Positions 1-11,117 of a DNA stretch of 64,000 nt are shown one piece after another. Origin of the DNA: Bemisia tabaci (lineage: Eukaryota; Arthropoda; Insecta; Hemiptera; Aleyrodidae). The DNA lies in contig NC_092793.1 in NCBI RefSeq assembly GCF_918797505.1, forward strand, positions 76,691,912 to 76,755,911, written 5' to 3'. The notes under the pieces are model-generated. The model made no database searches and had not been told where the DNA came from. It worked only from the letters and a program-made list of their open reading frames with translations. The position numbers and the translations under genes are program-made. The number at the start of each line of letters is the position of its first letter. Position 1 is the stretch's first letter.

Positions 1-423
1 CCCTGGTGGCCACAAAAGGCGTTCCCGGAACGGCTAGCATGTGCCATATCTGTACCTCCTGAAAGCGAAAAGGTGCCTGATTGCTTTCTAGACATTTCAA
101 GACACCAGGAAAACCACAAGTCACGGCGACCCCACTGATTTAATTAAATCACATTATGTGAAATTGCATGCTTCCCGACCCACTGCTAAATAAGGCCACC
201 GAAATTTTTCCCCACACGAAAGCGATGTACCGGAAATCTCTACAGCGGCTTCTTCATTTTTCCGAAAAGCAGGTGAACCAGGCACATTTTGGCTCTAAAA
301 TACTGACAAAAAAAAGGACTAGATGTTTCATACATTTTTCAACGGGTTTTTGGGAGTTTGTCATCGAGTATAATATTAGGTTGGCCATATTTCTGTTGCG
401 CGACAAAAATATAGGTGACGAGG
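1..423. repeat. Direct repeat copy 1 (possible LTR), cut by the window edge
   Basis: This stretch recurs in the same orientation at about 1511-1927, with small indels and about 90% identity by eye. Both copies stop being alike just after a GACGAG. The pair brackets a BEL/Pao-like reverse transcriptase fragment, so they may be the long terminal repeats of a decayed element. I cannot see the left end of this copy and no clean TG..CA termini are evident. Two copies of an unrelated dispersed repeat remain possible. Confidence 0.5.
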
Positions 424-772
424 ATTGTTATCATTATTCGAGGATTTGTTTGCAGGGCTCCAGGTCACTGAAGCCCGATTGCAGGAGAAGAAGCTTGATC
501 AAAAGATCCAAAAGCTCGAGGAAGAAAAGGAGTCCCTTGAACTGATGGTCAGTGAGCTGACTGAAAAGATTAAAAAGCTGGAAGGACAGAACATATCCTT
601 AGATGAGACGGACTTTTCATTTTCCTTGTTTGTGAGTGCGGGTGATGCGAGTTCCACGGCACTCCTGCCGGATCGGGACGCCTTTACCTGGAAAGCTACC
701 TGCAGGCTGATTGTTGAAATTTATGTCGGCACGACAAGAATCGAAAAGCGATATATTACACGGCGCAGATAG
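424..772 (+). pseudogene. Coiled-coil-encoding fragment, gag-like or captured exon
   Basis: An open frame runs to a stop at 772. Its first ~55 codons are rich in Lys, Glu and Leu with heptad-like spacing (LQEKKLDQKIQKLEEEKESL), so a coiled coil is likely. It begins immediately after the putative left LTR. A pyrimidine-rich stretch ending in TTTGCAG lies at the start of the coiled coil, which could be a splice acceptor. The last ~20 codons run into a small inverted repeat (708-827), so the original C terminus is lost. It could be the gag-side remnant of the neighbouring LTR element or a trapped host exon. I do not recognise the protein. Confidence 0.3.
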
Positions 773-827
773 GGCTATGTCTTGTCTTATCGTGCCGACA
801 TAGCCAGTTAAAGTTTCAACAATCCGG
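708..827. repeat. Short inverted-repeat insertion (MITE-like)
   Basis: The ends GATTGTTGAAA and TTTCAACAATC are complementary. Inside them TGTCGGCACGA pairs with TCGTGCCGACA. The insertion interrupts the open frame of the upstream coiled-coil fragment. Confidence 0.5.
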
Positions 828-835
828 CCGCTGGT

Positions 836-1117
836 GTGCCAAATTATCGAATTTCATTCCAAAAAAATGCCGGGCACAAAACCACCTCCAAGGTCGTCTT
901 TTCCGCCGACATACGAAAAATGTTCCTCCAGATTGATCTACACCCCGATGACCGGAAGTATCAACTGATTTTATGGCGGGAAAGTCCGGAAATGGAGCTG
1001 TGTACGTATTCGCTTAACACGGTGTCCTTTGGGATATGCTGCTCTCCTTTCCTAGCCATTCGCACGATCCTGCAATTGGTAAAAGACCACGGGCCAAAAA
1101 AAAAATATTTGTCATAG
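836..1117 (+). pseudogene. BEL/Pao-type retrotransposon reverse transcriptase fragment
   Basis: The frame reads FSADIRKMFLQIDLHPDDR, followed about 25 residues later by FGICCSPFLAIRTI. These match the early reverse-transcriptase blocks of BEL/Pao LTR elements: an aspartate-containing 'DI-K-F-Q-I' block, then a 'FG--SSPFLA' block. Only about 93 codons remain of a polyprotein that is normally well over a thousand. The YxDD catalytic motif, integrase and protease are all missing. It lies between two direct repeats that may be the LTRs. It is a dead, internally deleted copy. Confidence 0.6.
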
Positions 1118-1510
1118 GCCCTTTTGTTGTCACTGGTGATCGCGAAGTCATGACAAAATGTGTAACCTACCCTGTGTGTAATTTTGAAAAACACAACACC
1201 GGTTACAAATGGCAGCGCAGAAACTGTATTTCTCTACTTTACGTCGTGTGAAAAATCACCTACATTCAACAGAGAAGTAATGATGTGTCAATTCTTCACA
1301 TTGAAAATGATTCAACCGTCAAGCTCAATTACGAGGACGTAATCGAGAAATTCGCAGGGGGAAAAATTCGACGGATGCGGCGTGCATGTGCATCAAGTAT
1401 CATGCTCGTATCATACGATTAAGTAATTAGTCAAGTTCTTATGCTGTTTCATTAATTGGATCAAGAGTCACACTTCTCTTTATTCATTCGTTTGTCAGTG
1501 GGCGAAGCCC

Positions 1511-1927
1511 CCTGATAGCCACAAAAGGCGTGCCCGGAACGGCTACTATGTCATATCTGTAGCTCCTGAAAGCGAAAAGGTGCCTAATTCCTTTCTAGAC
1601 ATTTCAAGACAGCAGGAAAACCACAGTCACGGCGACCCCATTGATTTGAAGTAATTCATATTTTGTGAAATTTCATGCCTCCCGACCTAGTGCTACATAA
1701 GGGCACCGAAATTTTTCCCCACACGAAAGCGATACCTGAAATCTCCACAGCGCCTTCTTCATTTTTCCGAAAAACTGAGTCAGGCAAATTTTGGCTCTAA
1801 AGTACAGAGAAAAAAAAGGACTAAATGTTGCATTCATTTTTCAACGGGTTTTTGGGAGTTTGTCATCGAGTGTTATATTATGTTGGCCATGTTTCTGTTG
1901 CGCGACGAAAATACGGGCGACGAGGGA
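1511..1927. repeat. Direct repeat copy 2 (possible right LTR)
   Basis: This copy matches window positions 1-423 in direct orientation, including the CACAAAAGGCGT and GAAAGCGAAAAGGTGCCT blocks. The internal distance between copies is about 1.09 kb, which is far too short for an intact BEL/Pao element and fits a large internal deletion. See the entry for copy 1 for the alternative reading. Confidence 0.5.
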
Positions 1928-2507
1928 GCCTGAAAATCTACATAGAATATGTCAGTATGCTGGAGTTTCATGCCAGCGTGCGTTAGAAATTAAGCGTGAT
2001 GTTGAAAATCTCAATACAGTGGGAAAAAGCTCAAATTTCCCTCAAAGAGATATGCTGTTTGGTGCAACATAGTTACGTCCATTCAGGAAGGCAACAGTAG
2101 ACACGTTTCAGCCTATTTGGGCCAATCCTCAGTACAGTGCAGCCTCCTGAATTTTCTGCTACCAAGCTCGAGAGGTCGTGAAAACCAGCCCAAGACTGGC
2201 AAGCGGACGCTGGCGGCAGGTAAACTTGCGCCATCTAGTGAGCGATTATTCAAACAGCATATATCTTTGGGGAAAAATTGTGCTCATATGAGTATTTTCC
2301 CTCTTTTTTGAGATTTTCAGCTTTATGCTGAGTTTTTAACGCACGTTGGCAAGAAACTCCAACATACTGTCTAACGACCCGCGCGTCCACCGCAATCAGT
2401 TTATATAAAATATGTAGTGGGTACGTTTTTACAAACAGCATGGATTCTCTCCCCCCCTCCCATCTCCGCGGCGACAGGTCGTGGGGGGCGGCGAATTCTT
2501 GACGACC
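1928..2507. other. No gene seen; repeat debris
   Basis: Several short frames open here but none has recognisable content. The two halves around 1950-2010 and 2290-2350 are partly inverted copies of each other: the block with CATGCCAGCGTGCGTTAGAAAT and its reverse complement near TTTTTAACGCACGTTGGCAAG. This is probably an old MITE. Confidence 0.35.
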
Positions 2508-2510
2508 CAG

Positions 2511-2782
2511 CGGGGCGATTATTGAAACTGATGGACAAAGCGATAGAGCTAAGAAGACATAGGGAGTACGGAGCGATCTTATTGGTTGACATGGTTGGTT
2601 CTTACAGGCTAAGGAAGAAAATGATGGACTAACTATCGAATCTTCAGTGGGTTGCCGTTAGTTAGTCCATTACCTACCTCCTATGTCCATTGCCACCACC
2701 TGCTACCACCAATAGGATCCCTCCAAATCTCTTTTGTCGTCTTGGTCTATAGCTTTGTCTATCGGTTTCAATAATCGGCCCG
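2511..2782. repeat. CWG-target MITE, copy 1
   Basis: The termini are CGGGGCGATTATTGAAA and its near complement ending AATCGGCCCG, with long arms (GACAAAGCTATAGAC / GTCTATAGCTTTGTC type). The trinucleotide CAG stands directly on both sides (2508-2510 and 2783-2785). There is no coding capacity, so it is a non-autonomous DNA transposon. Six relatives lie in this window. Confidence 0.85.
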
Positions 2783-2861
2783 CAGGATTCGCGATGGACC
2801 TGTTGCAAACTTCAACTATAGCAAGAGAAGGAGTTGTCGCGTATAAAGAATGGCTCAAAAA

Positions 2862-3026
2862 CAGTAGCGTGGCGTGAATAATCGATTATCGATAACTCGC
2901 CATTTGAAGCTATGGTAAAGAATCGATTACTAAGGTGTTCGCTGCGAACACCCTGATAATCGATCTTTTTTCATAGGCTTGAGTGGCGTATCAATCGATA
3001 TATCGCAAAAGCACGCCACGCCACTG
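2862..3026. repeat. hAT-like MITE (CAGTGGCGTGGCGTG family), copy a
   Basis: The terminal inverted repeats are CAGTAGCGTGGCGTG and CACGCCACGCCACTG. A perfect 8-bp duplication CTCAAAAA flanks the element (2854-2861 and 3027-3034). The centre carries the near-palindrome GGTGTTCGCTGCGAACACC (2934-2952), flanked by ATCGAT motifs. The CAGTG tip and 8-bp target duplication are typical of the hAT superfamily. There is no open frame. Confidence 0.85.
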
Positions 3027-3034
3027 CTCAAAAA

Positions 3035-3427
3035 TCACGATGAGGGCATCGAGAATGTCTGAAATACACTCCTAACATCACTATCTCCGTACCTGAGAAT
3101 TATGCGTTTTTCATGTCTCCCGCTACAAAAACGATAATACGGCACAGATGAACATTTCGTAAGAGGAGTCGTTCCATCCAACCCTTGTTCACTAAGATGC
3201 TTCACAATATTCAACACGGCTGACGCTCCCACGAGCAAATCATGAGGAGGCACCCTGGTCTTTATCAATGCGAGGAAAATTTAAATATAAACACGCTACG
3301 CCGGTCGATAAGAACCCGTCCCGCCGCGTGCGTTTTGGCGGGTTGACGTCGGCCATGTTAGAACATAGCGTAGCATCCTATTATACGCATAGGTTGTATG
3401 GAGCGATTCCTTTTACGAAATATTCGC
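3035..3427. other. No gene seen
   Basis: A 77-codon frame on the minus strand (3035-3268) shows no motif or homology that I recognise. The stretch lies between two MITEs and is most likely spacer or old repeat. Confidence 0.3.
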
Positions 3428-3430
3428 CTG

Positions 3431-3701
3431 CGGACTGATTATTGAAATTGATGGACAAAGCTATAGACAAAGAAGACATAGGGAGTATGGAGCGATCCTA
3501 TTGGTTGATATGGGTGGTTCCTATCGACAAAGGGAGAAAATGATAGACTAACTGTCGGGTTTCTAGTGAGTTGCCGATAGTTAGTCTATTACCTGCCTCC
3601 TTTGTCCTTTGCAACCACCCGCTTTCACCAATAGGATCTCTCCATACCTCTTGTGTCTCCTTTGTCTATAGCTTTGTCGATCAATTTCAATAATCGGTCC
3701 G
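3431..3701. repeat. CWG-target MITE, copy 2
   Basis: The termini are CGGACTGATTATTGAAATTG and the complement ending AATCGGTCCG, flanked on both sides by CTG (3428-3430 and 3702-3704). It belongs to the same family as 2511-2782, with arms of roughly 110 bp that diverge in the centre. Confidence 0.85.
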
Positions 3702-3704
3702 CTG

Positions 3705-4839
3705 TGCTGTAGTATCGTTTCTGGAGCGAGAAGCTTTCAAAACGCAAGTTTTTTGCGCGGATTGTGGAGTTAGGAGTGTACGCCAGACTTTTCCGATGCG
3801 ATCATCATGATTTTTGAACCATTTTCTGTAAGAGACATTTCATCTCATTGTTCTAGCTGTAGTTTGCAACAGGTCAATTAACGTAAATCCAGCCATGGGT
3901 AAAACCACATATTATACTTCCAAGCCTTCCATACTAAGCTCCAAGACCTCTTAAATTTGCATATCTGGTAACGCTTAGTTCCAGCGGCCGGCCGGGCCGG
4001 TTTTCATGATTTTTGCAGGTTTCTATACATGAGAGAAGACCAGGGAGCGTCGGCAGCAGAGCAAAATTTTAAATCTCCGCTAACGAAAAATGGCGGAAAT
4101 TTCAAATTTAGCGGAGAATTGAACATAGAGGGAAATGTTGAATCTTGATCTGTTAGTAAGGTAAGGTAAGTGAATCGAAGGTGTATCCCCTTTGCTACAG
4201 ACTCCAAAAGCTACGAAACGCGTCGTTCCGTTTCGTTTCAGTCTTGGCGTTAGGTTTGAAATAAATGACGATTTTTTTATACAATTCTTATTGGTTTAAT
4301 TGCTCCCGGCCAGAGGAAGGTTGGACAAATGAGAGCGGGTATGAAATCTTTTCATTTTCTTGGTCATTCGTTTGTCGAAGCGGGCCTAAGAGAGCGCGAA
4401 GCGCCCCTTAGGGGTTGGGCCGCGTAGCGGCCACTCGGCCAGGGGGCACAGCCCCCTAGTTTCATCTACAGCACAAGTCGCTTTATAGCGCACCCGGGCG
4501 CATTAGCATGGTAAACTGGAAACATTCGAAAACTCCATCTCAATAAAATGTACTCATTACTGGTCTTTGATAAATGTGTTGCAACCGTGATGAGGATGAG
4601 AATGACGACTGATTGATTTTCGTTTTGTTGCGTTGTGCCGGTTGCGCTTTTCGTGAACTGTGAATTCGTGTGATCTTTCGATGCTCGGAATTTTTGGTAG
4701 GCAAAACCCGCTGCAAGGCCCGCACTGGTGAGTATAGCGCGAGCTGGTGACATCGAAATCAACAGTCTTCGGACGCTTCGCCCGCGGAAAAAATCAAAGA
4801 AAAAGAGTAAGAAGCATCGCTTTGAAGGCCTAGATACAA
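3705..4839. other. Intergenic stretch, no gene recognised
   Basis: This stretch includes a GC-rich block at 4376-4460 with many GCGAAGCGCC / GGCCGCGTAGCGGCC self-complementary segments. A similar TCATTCGTTTGTC..GCGAAGC.CCC start occurs near 1485-1515, which suggests a dispersed repeat end. A 126-codon minus frame at 4466-4846 has no recognisable features. Confidence 0.3.
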
Positions 4840-4850
4840 ACGGCAAATAA

Positions 4851-4957
4851 TCGCCGCGATTGAAAGACGGAAGTCAATGGAGAGCCTTGATTTCGATCCA
4901 TTGACGTCGATAAATCGAAATCAAGGCTCTCCATTGGCTTTCGTCTTTCAAAATCGC
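4851..4957. repeat. Near-perfect inverted repeat (hairpin)
   Basis: The arms of about 43-45 nt (CAATGGAGAGCCTTGATTTC and its complement) are separated by only a few bases around ATTGACGTCGATAAAT. It could be a very small MITE or could form a long RNA hairpin if transcribed. Confidence 0.6.
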
Positions 4958-5453
4958 CGTGTGTATTAGGGCCTTCAATCACACGCTGGGGCCGATTTAA
5001 AACGGCAGAAAACAGCGACTGAAGCACAGTGATTTGCCCCTCTCCAGTTTTAACAGTTTTACCTAGGTAAACCTGCACTGTAGAGCAATTAATTCACTTG
5101 ATTTCACTCATGTCTGAGGTATTACATACATATATTTTATCATCAAGTTTGATTAAATGGTATTTAGATTGTTTACATGGTATTTTTAACACCCCCATGT
5201 TTCCTGCGTGGGTCAAAAAACTACACAGCACATGGGAATTAAAATGGCCCTAGGCCATTTTAATTTCGCAGCAATCTTTTGCAGCATATCCACTTGAAAA
5301 TGCTCAACAGACTGCTACATTGAGACACATATACTAATGTTATGTTCTTTGTTTCAGATAAGTGTTCTGAATTGTGAATTTTAACTAATTGACAACTACT
5401 CCCAAAGACATTAGTGAAATATTGTGTTTATTTTGTGAGACTTGAGAATTGCA

Positions 5454-7049
5454 ATGGCTGATAACCCAAATCAAGACGTGCAAGCTCGTGAAGCCGCTGT
5501 TGTTCAGAATCCTGAACAGGAAGCTCCACAACCTCATGGACAGAGACATCCAGCCCAGGATAATCCTGATGGTCCCCCAAGGCAAAGGGCTCGCCCTAAC
5601 CCTCGTCAACCACCGCCGTACAGGCAAGTTGATTTATCTCGGCAAACAGTCTTTACTTCAAAACAAACGCTGGCGTTCCTCAAGGTTCGATCCTGGGCCC
5701 ACATCTCTGGAATATCTGTTATGATAAGATCGTTGACCTTGCGACAGAAATCACTGCTAAAAAGTACGCGTACGCTGATGACCTAGCAGTACTAGTCGAG
5801 GGGAAAAACAGAAATGACCTATCAAATAAAGTGAACGCAGTCACTATTGAAATAAATGACGAACTGTTAAAATCTGATCTATCCATTGAACCTACCAAAA
5901 CCGAAGCTGAAGTCATTACCAAAAAAAGGAACTCTAGAAAGAGAAATTTTAGAATCGAAGTTGTAGACCATCCTATTGTCCCATCTCCTGCTCTGAGATA
6001 TCTTGGTGTCTGGTTGGACAACAACGGAACTTTCAACACCCACGTAGAAAAAATCTGTGATAAAGTGTCATCGGTTATCAGAACTTTCTCGTGTATTCTG
6101 CCAAATACAAAAGGTCCCTCTTTCCTGAGGAGGAAACTTATCACCTCTGCAGTGCTGTCCGTTGTCTTCTACGGGGTAAATATCTGGGCTGCGTCTCGAG
6201 TATCTAAGGCAAACATCAGGAAACTTACAAGAGCAATCCGTCCCATCAAAGCTCGTCTTTGTATGGCATACAGAACTGTTTCCTCAAGTGCCCTAGACAT
6301 TATCAGTGGTATCCCCCCTATGGAAATTCTTATAGAAGAAAAAGTCAGGCTGATGAGCAAGGAGGAAGATAAAGCAGTTATTAAAGCTGAAACTCGACAA
6401 AAGTGGATAGAATCCTGGAACGCGACACCTGAGAAAGACAGCTGGCTTAAGCAACTTATAACAGATCCTGAAAGCTGGCTCACTAGAAAACATGGAGAAC
6501 CAAATTTCTTAATCACACAGGCACTCTCAGGTCACGGAGTCTTCAATGGGTTCCTCCACCGTATTGGTGTTTCTACCACCGACTCTTGCCCCCACTGCCC
6601 AGGGATTTTCGACTCCCCTGAACACACTATCTTCAATTGTCCTCAATTTTCAACAGACCGAAAGGAACTGGAGGACAAGTTAGGCGAGCGTTTCACTGTA
6701 GTTTCCTTCCAGAAGCAAATCACCAGCTCCAAAGAAAACTGGTCATCTATTGGAACTTTCCTGAAAGCATCCTTGACCGCCAAGAGGAAGACTCTCGACC
6801 AACCAACCCCCTCCGATGTATGCCAGACGGCAGTTTCCGGGGCTGCAAACGGATCTTAAACCTTCCTTTTCAAGGAAGTCCTGCCCTTAAAAACTAGCCT
6901 CTTATCTCTATTCTCTTGTTCTTTTCTATTTTTTTTTCTTTTGAGGCCTCAGTCCCTATGTCTTTACTTTTTTTATTATCAAATTATGTTTTCATTCATT
7001 GTATGAACAGAATTTTTTGTACTAAAGTTTTATGCGGCAAATAAACAAA

Positions 7050-7092
<43 letters not shown>
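5454..7092 (+). mobile_element. Non-LTR retrotransposon (R1/Jockey-group-like), internally deleted 3' copy
   Basis: A short ORF1-like start is at 5454 (MADNPNQDVQ..., rich in Gln, Pro and Arg). After about 70 codons it joins, in a different frame, to the middle of a reverse transcriptase. From about 5663 one open frame reads to the stop at 6859. It contains the GVPQGSILGP block (RT motif B), then YADDLAVL (the catalytic motif C), then the thumb-like LGVWLDNNGTFNTHV region. Near the C terminus is a CPHC..PEHTIFNC zinc-knuckle motif of the kind seen in R1- and Jockey-group elements. The endonuclease and the first RT motifs are missing. A 3' UTR of ~190 bp and a 42-nt poly(A) (7051-7092) end the element. 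The RT frame is unbroken over ~395 codons, so the deletion derivative is fairly young. I saw no clear target duplication. Confidence 0.85.
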
Positions 7093-7093
<1 letters not shown>

Positions 7094-9525
7094 AAGCAGT
7101 GAACTCCAACACAATGTGTTGATAAGGCGCGTCATTAACTCGCACAAATCAACCCCTTTAGTTTTCATTTATAGAGATTTCAAAATAGGTAAGTAGCACA
7201 ACAAGAGAATTCATACGATCCAAAACTGAAAGATCAACGATGCACTTTGACGAGACCGTGTATTGTGAATGTAAAAAGCCATTCGAACGAGTTTAAGTTT
7301 TTTGATCTGCCCCAAGCAAAACCTTATCAGATTCTTAAAGAAAAGTGCTACGCAATAATTTAAGCGAAGAAAGAAAAAATTTTGTCGAACTCCTGAAAGA
7401 TAAAGTCGATTTAAAGGTATTTTGGGGCTAAAATACCCAAATCACCAGCATTATAAATCCCGTTATATTATTGAAAAGAAATTGACTCGACATAAATTCA
7501 ATGCATTAGATATGTCTTGATTTTGTTATTTTAAACGTATTTCCATGCAAAGAAGTTCAACCATGTCCATGCTTTATTCATTCATGAATTGAAAGTAAGC
7601 AATCTACATCCCGAAAATCTACCGATTTGCCGTATTAAATTGTAGAAACTTGATATACCAAGTCGATGCACCCACTCGTTGAATTTACCAACCAATTTTG
7701 TGAGAGCAAATATGTAAAAATCAATATGCTATAGTCATTTTGGGTGCATTTACTTTTCATGAAACAATAATAATTTCAATCCCGAAAAACCATCAATTTT
7801 CCGTATAAAATCGAAAAAATCGAAATGTGTCGACTCTCTGACGTGAACATTGGATTCTACGTGTAAAAATACTCACGTAGCGATATGCATATCAGAAAAC
7901 CAGAACCAGAACGGAAACCATGTGTGGACACAGTTAGCAGTCCGCGGCAACATCCATTCAACTGAATAATGGTAAAAATTAGATAGAATTTTAGCCGCTT
8001 TGCCCGCCTCTCCTCGTTATTTACAAACCGCTCCTATACTCATCTCAAAATTTTTCTCAGAACTTTGTGTTATTATCAGCTTCCATTTAAATCCCGGTTC
8101 GATGACCGAATTGGCTGCCCAAAAAGCAAGCCATTTTTGAAAGGTTCTATGAGAAATTCGTGATATTATCGGCTCTCAGGAAATCACCCCATGGCTATAA
8201 TTGGTGGTATAAATGTTTGAGTGCCTAAAATAATCGTATTATTCAAAAAACTAAGGCACTAAACTATGGAGTCAGTTTCTTTTTAATAAAATAACGGGAT
8301 TTACTCCCCGTGATTTAGCTATTATAGCCCCAGAATACTTTTAAAGCGCCTTTACTTTCCAGAATCTTGACGGAATTATTTTTTAGCTTAAACGACTTAA
8401 GAGACACTGTAGTTAAAAAATATAAAGAATTTTCGAGTTTGACAAAAAAAAAAAAATGTTCGTTCAGGCACACCGTGTATTGTATGGAGTACTGCTGCTA
8501 TTCAAACCTTATCTTCAGGTCAAAATTCTTACAAGGAAGCCCCTTGCAAGAGGCGAATTTTTTGGAATTTCTCCCAATTTTTTCTCCGTTACATAATTGA
8601 ATTGCTTGTCAAATTCTGAGGTCAATTATATTTAATTGTAATTTATACATTTCTTTTTTTCCCTTCATTTTATTTTTTGTCTGGAGAAGTTTCGTTGATT
8701 ACTTCGGATTTCGAATACTGTAACTTCTCTTCTATTCGGCCGATTTTTATGAATGAGACCTCTTTTAATTCGTGTTTTAACGGAGAGTGAGGAAAAAATT
8801 GCAAAGTACACGCGAAACAATTTTTTTTGAAAATTGGACGAATCCTAGCGTGACGGTGAAATGGTTAATCAAGCGTAAAATCAAGGGTGAGGGTCCGGGT
8901 CGGGTCGCTCGGGAGGACAAAAGAAAATGCCTCTGTGTCGGGACAGAGGTCCGGTGTGCGGGGAGGAGAAGGGTAAGTGGTTTTCTGTAAAAGCAAACTG
9001 ATTTCTGTATGTGTTATGGTTAGCACATGGTCTAATGAGTTTTGAGGCTCATCACAGATTGCACTTACGGTTGTCTGGCCTGGCCTTCGCTATCAGAGGA
9101 AAGGTACCAACTTTTGAAAAGCCTAACAGTGGTGTGGAGATTTGTCAAAGCAACGTTATGAACGAAACGGAGGAGTAATTTTCTCATTCTTAGAGTGCCG
9201 GCCTGGTCAGCCATCCTCGAATCAGTTCGCTTAATTCTGCTTATATATGCATATTTTAAATCAGCGCGCCCCACTCTTAGGCTTTTTTTAAAAAAACCAA
9301 GTAACGTAGACTCTTGGTATTCACTGCACATAAACTAGGGAGCCCCAGAATGAGAAACAACTTTAAATCATAATTATTGACGGAAAAATAAACTTTTTAC
9401 ACGCTTTGGAAAATCTCAGAAGTTCGCGGTAGTCACTTTTCGGTAAGGAACTAAGGGACTCGGTTATTGTATCGAGTGGGGGGTCGAAACGATCGCAAAG
9501 GCGGTATACTACGTATACGCGCCAA
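7094..9525 (+). repeat. Dispersed ~2.4 kb repeat, copy A
   Basis: This block recurs in inverted orientation at about 45459-47736. Matching landmarks include CAGTGAACTCCAACACAATG at the left end, the region around GTGATATTATCGGCTCTCAGG, the block around TGCATATTTTAAATCAGCGC, and the right end. The right end is a 24-nt near-palindrome at 9500-9523 built around GTATACTACGTATAC. Copy A has ~200 bp (8290-8510) that copy B lacks. Part of that extra stretch is an inverted copy of 7380-7490 (TTTATAATCCCGTTATATTATT-type sequence). There are no long open frames, so it is non-autonomous or fully decayed. A hairpin close to one end would fit a Helitron-like element, but no CTRR terminus follows it, so I leave it unclassified. 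Confidence 0.65.
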
Positions 9526-9853
9526 AAAAACAGCACATGGGTACCATCCACAGGCCTGCCATACTGCCATCCCATCTCGGGCCTTGGTACCAGTTTTAAG
9601 GTCTGGGCCCCATGTGAATTCGAAGTAGTGTGTCAGGGGCAGCACGGGTCCCGTTACCAAGGACCCAGTATACCCCCCCCCCCCTCCTTGTGGCGGGCCT
9701 GTCCACAAGATTAAGGGAAATAAAATAAACCTGGACATACTTAATCATGAACCGCACGCTACGAGATAAAGATACATGGAATGCAATTCATAGATACATA
9801 TGTAGTGAAAATCATGGCCCAAATGAATGAAACGCAAGACAGGACGAAATCGA
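9526..9853. other. No gene seen
   Basis: This stretch contains a homopolymeric C tract (around 9675-9686) and no frame with recognisable content. Confidence 0.3.
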
Positions 9854-10017
9854 CAGTGGCGTGGCGTGAATGATCGATTATCGATAATTCCCCATTTGAA
9901 CCCGTGGTAAAGAATCGATTATTAAGGTGTTCGCTGCGAACACCCTGTTAATCGATCCTTTTCCATAGGTTTAAATGGCATAACAATCGATATATCGCTA
10001 AGCACGCCACGCCACTG
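9854..10017. repeat. hAT-like MITE, copy b
   Basis: The termini are CAGTGGCGTGGCGTG and CACGCCACGCCACTG, a perfect 15-bp pair. The flanking octamers GAAATCGA (9846-9853) and GAAGTCGA (10018-10025) agree at 7 of 8 bases. The central near-palindrome GGTGTTCGCTGCGAACACC is at 9926-9944. Confidence 0.85.
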
Positions 10018-10208
10018 GAAGTCGAATACCCCCTCCGAGGGCGAGGGACCGTCCCTAAATTACGCAACGCAATTTTCCGGCATGTTCCCCCCCCCCCCTC
10101 TTAATGCAAATTTTTTGACGTAGGTCCCTATTATCCTTTAACGCGTATAAAAACAAACAACCTCCTCCCCCCGCCCCAAAGCGTTGCGTAATTCAGGGAC
10201 GGCCCCAG

Positions 10209-10480
10209 CGGGCCGATTATTGAGACTGATGGATAAAGCGATAGACTAAGAAGACATAGGGAGTATGGAGCGCGATCCTATTGGTTGAAATAGGTGGTTC
10301 CTATAGACTAAGGGAGAAAATGATGGACTAACTTTCGGGTCTTTAGCGGGTTGCCGTTAGTTAGTCCATTACCTACCTCCTATGTCCATTGCCACCGCCC
10401 GCTTCCACCAAAAGGATCCCTCCAAATCCCTTTGGTCGTCTTTGTCTATAGCTTTGTCCATTAGTTTCAATAATCGGCCC
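10209..10480. repeat. CWG-target MITE, copy 3
   Basis: The element begins CGGGCCGATTATTGAGA and ends AATCGGCCC. It is flanked by CAG on the left and CTG on the right, so the duplication is imperfect in this copy. Internal blocks match the other family members (GGGAGTATGGAGCG..GATCCTATTGGTTG). Confidence 0.8.
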
Positions 10481-10612
10481 CTGAAGTGGTGCCTCGGGGC
10501 GGTGCGGTGTGTCTTCCTCTACGTTGGAATGGTTTTTAGCTGGTGGTCACAGTGGGCACATATCATCGTCGATCAACCGGGAGTCCAGCAATACCCCATA
10601 GGTACCTCCCTG

Positions 10613-11114
10613 CGGACTGATTATTGAAATTGATAGACAAAGCTATAGACAAAGAAGATGGTAGGGATATGGAGGGATCCTATTGGTTGAAATGGGTGGT
10701 TCCTGAAGACAAAGGGAGAAAATGATAGACTAACTGTCGGGTCTCTCGTGGGTTGCCGTTAGTTAATCTATTACCTACACTGGAAAAAAAAAACACATTG
10801 GACCTAGAGTCTAGACTCTTGAAAACATTGACAAGAAAAAATACTCTTGATTCAATCAGATTTGTGCTTAAATCAAAAGGAAATCCGCTCAAATTAAGAG
10901 GCTTGGTTCATGATTTAAGCCAAAATCCGATTGAATCAAGAGTATTTTCTCTTGCCGATGTTTTGAAGAGTCTGGACTCTAGATCCAATGTGTTCTTTTT
11001 TCCAGTGTACATCCTTTGTCCACTGTAACCACCCGCTTCCACTAACAGGATCTCTCATATCTCTTTTGTCTCCTATGTCTATAGCTTTGCCTATCAATTT
11101 CAATGTTCGGCCCG
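10613..11114. repeat. CWG-target MITE, copy 4, split by a second MITE
   Basis: The outer ends CGGACTGATTATTGAAA and TTCGGCCCG are flanked by CTG on both sides (10610-10612 and 11115-11117). The element is nearly twice the family length because another element occupies 10778-11007. Removing that insertion and one TA restores the family sequence TTACCTAC.TCC.TTTGTCC, so the order of insertion is clear. Confidence 0.85.
10778..11007. repeat. TA-flanked MITE (CACTGGAAAA tips), nested
   Basis: The terminal repeats CACTGGAAAA and TTTTTCCAGTG are followed by long arms (GAGTCTAGACTCTTGAAAAC and its complement). TA flanks both sides (10776-10777 and 11008-11009). A second copy lies at 50819-51046. 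The TA target suggests a Tc1/mariner-type mobiliser, but no transposase is present to confirm it. Confidence 0.85.
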
Positions 11115-11117
11115 CTG

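Noticed and set aside
4466..4846. 126-codon minus frame
   Set aside because: No homology recognised. It lies beside a GC-rich repeat end and a hairpin, and the composition gives no support.
9363..9575. Minus-strand frame shared with 45305-45619 (RFSKACKKF-type sequence)
   Set aside because: The similarity is explained by both lying in copies of the same dispersed repeat. There is no coding signal beyond that.
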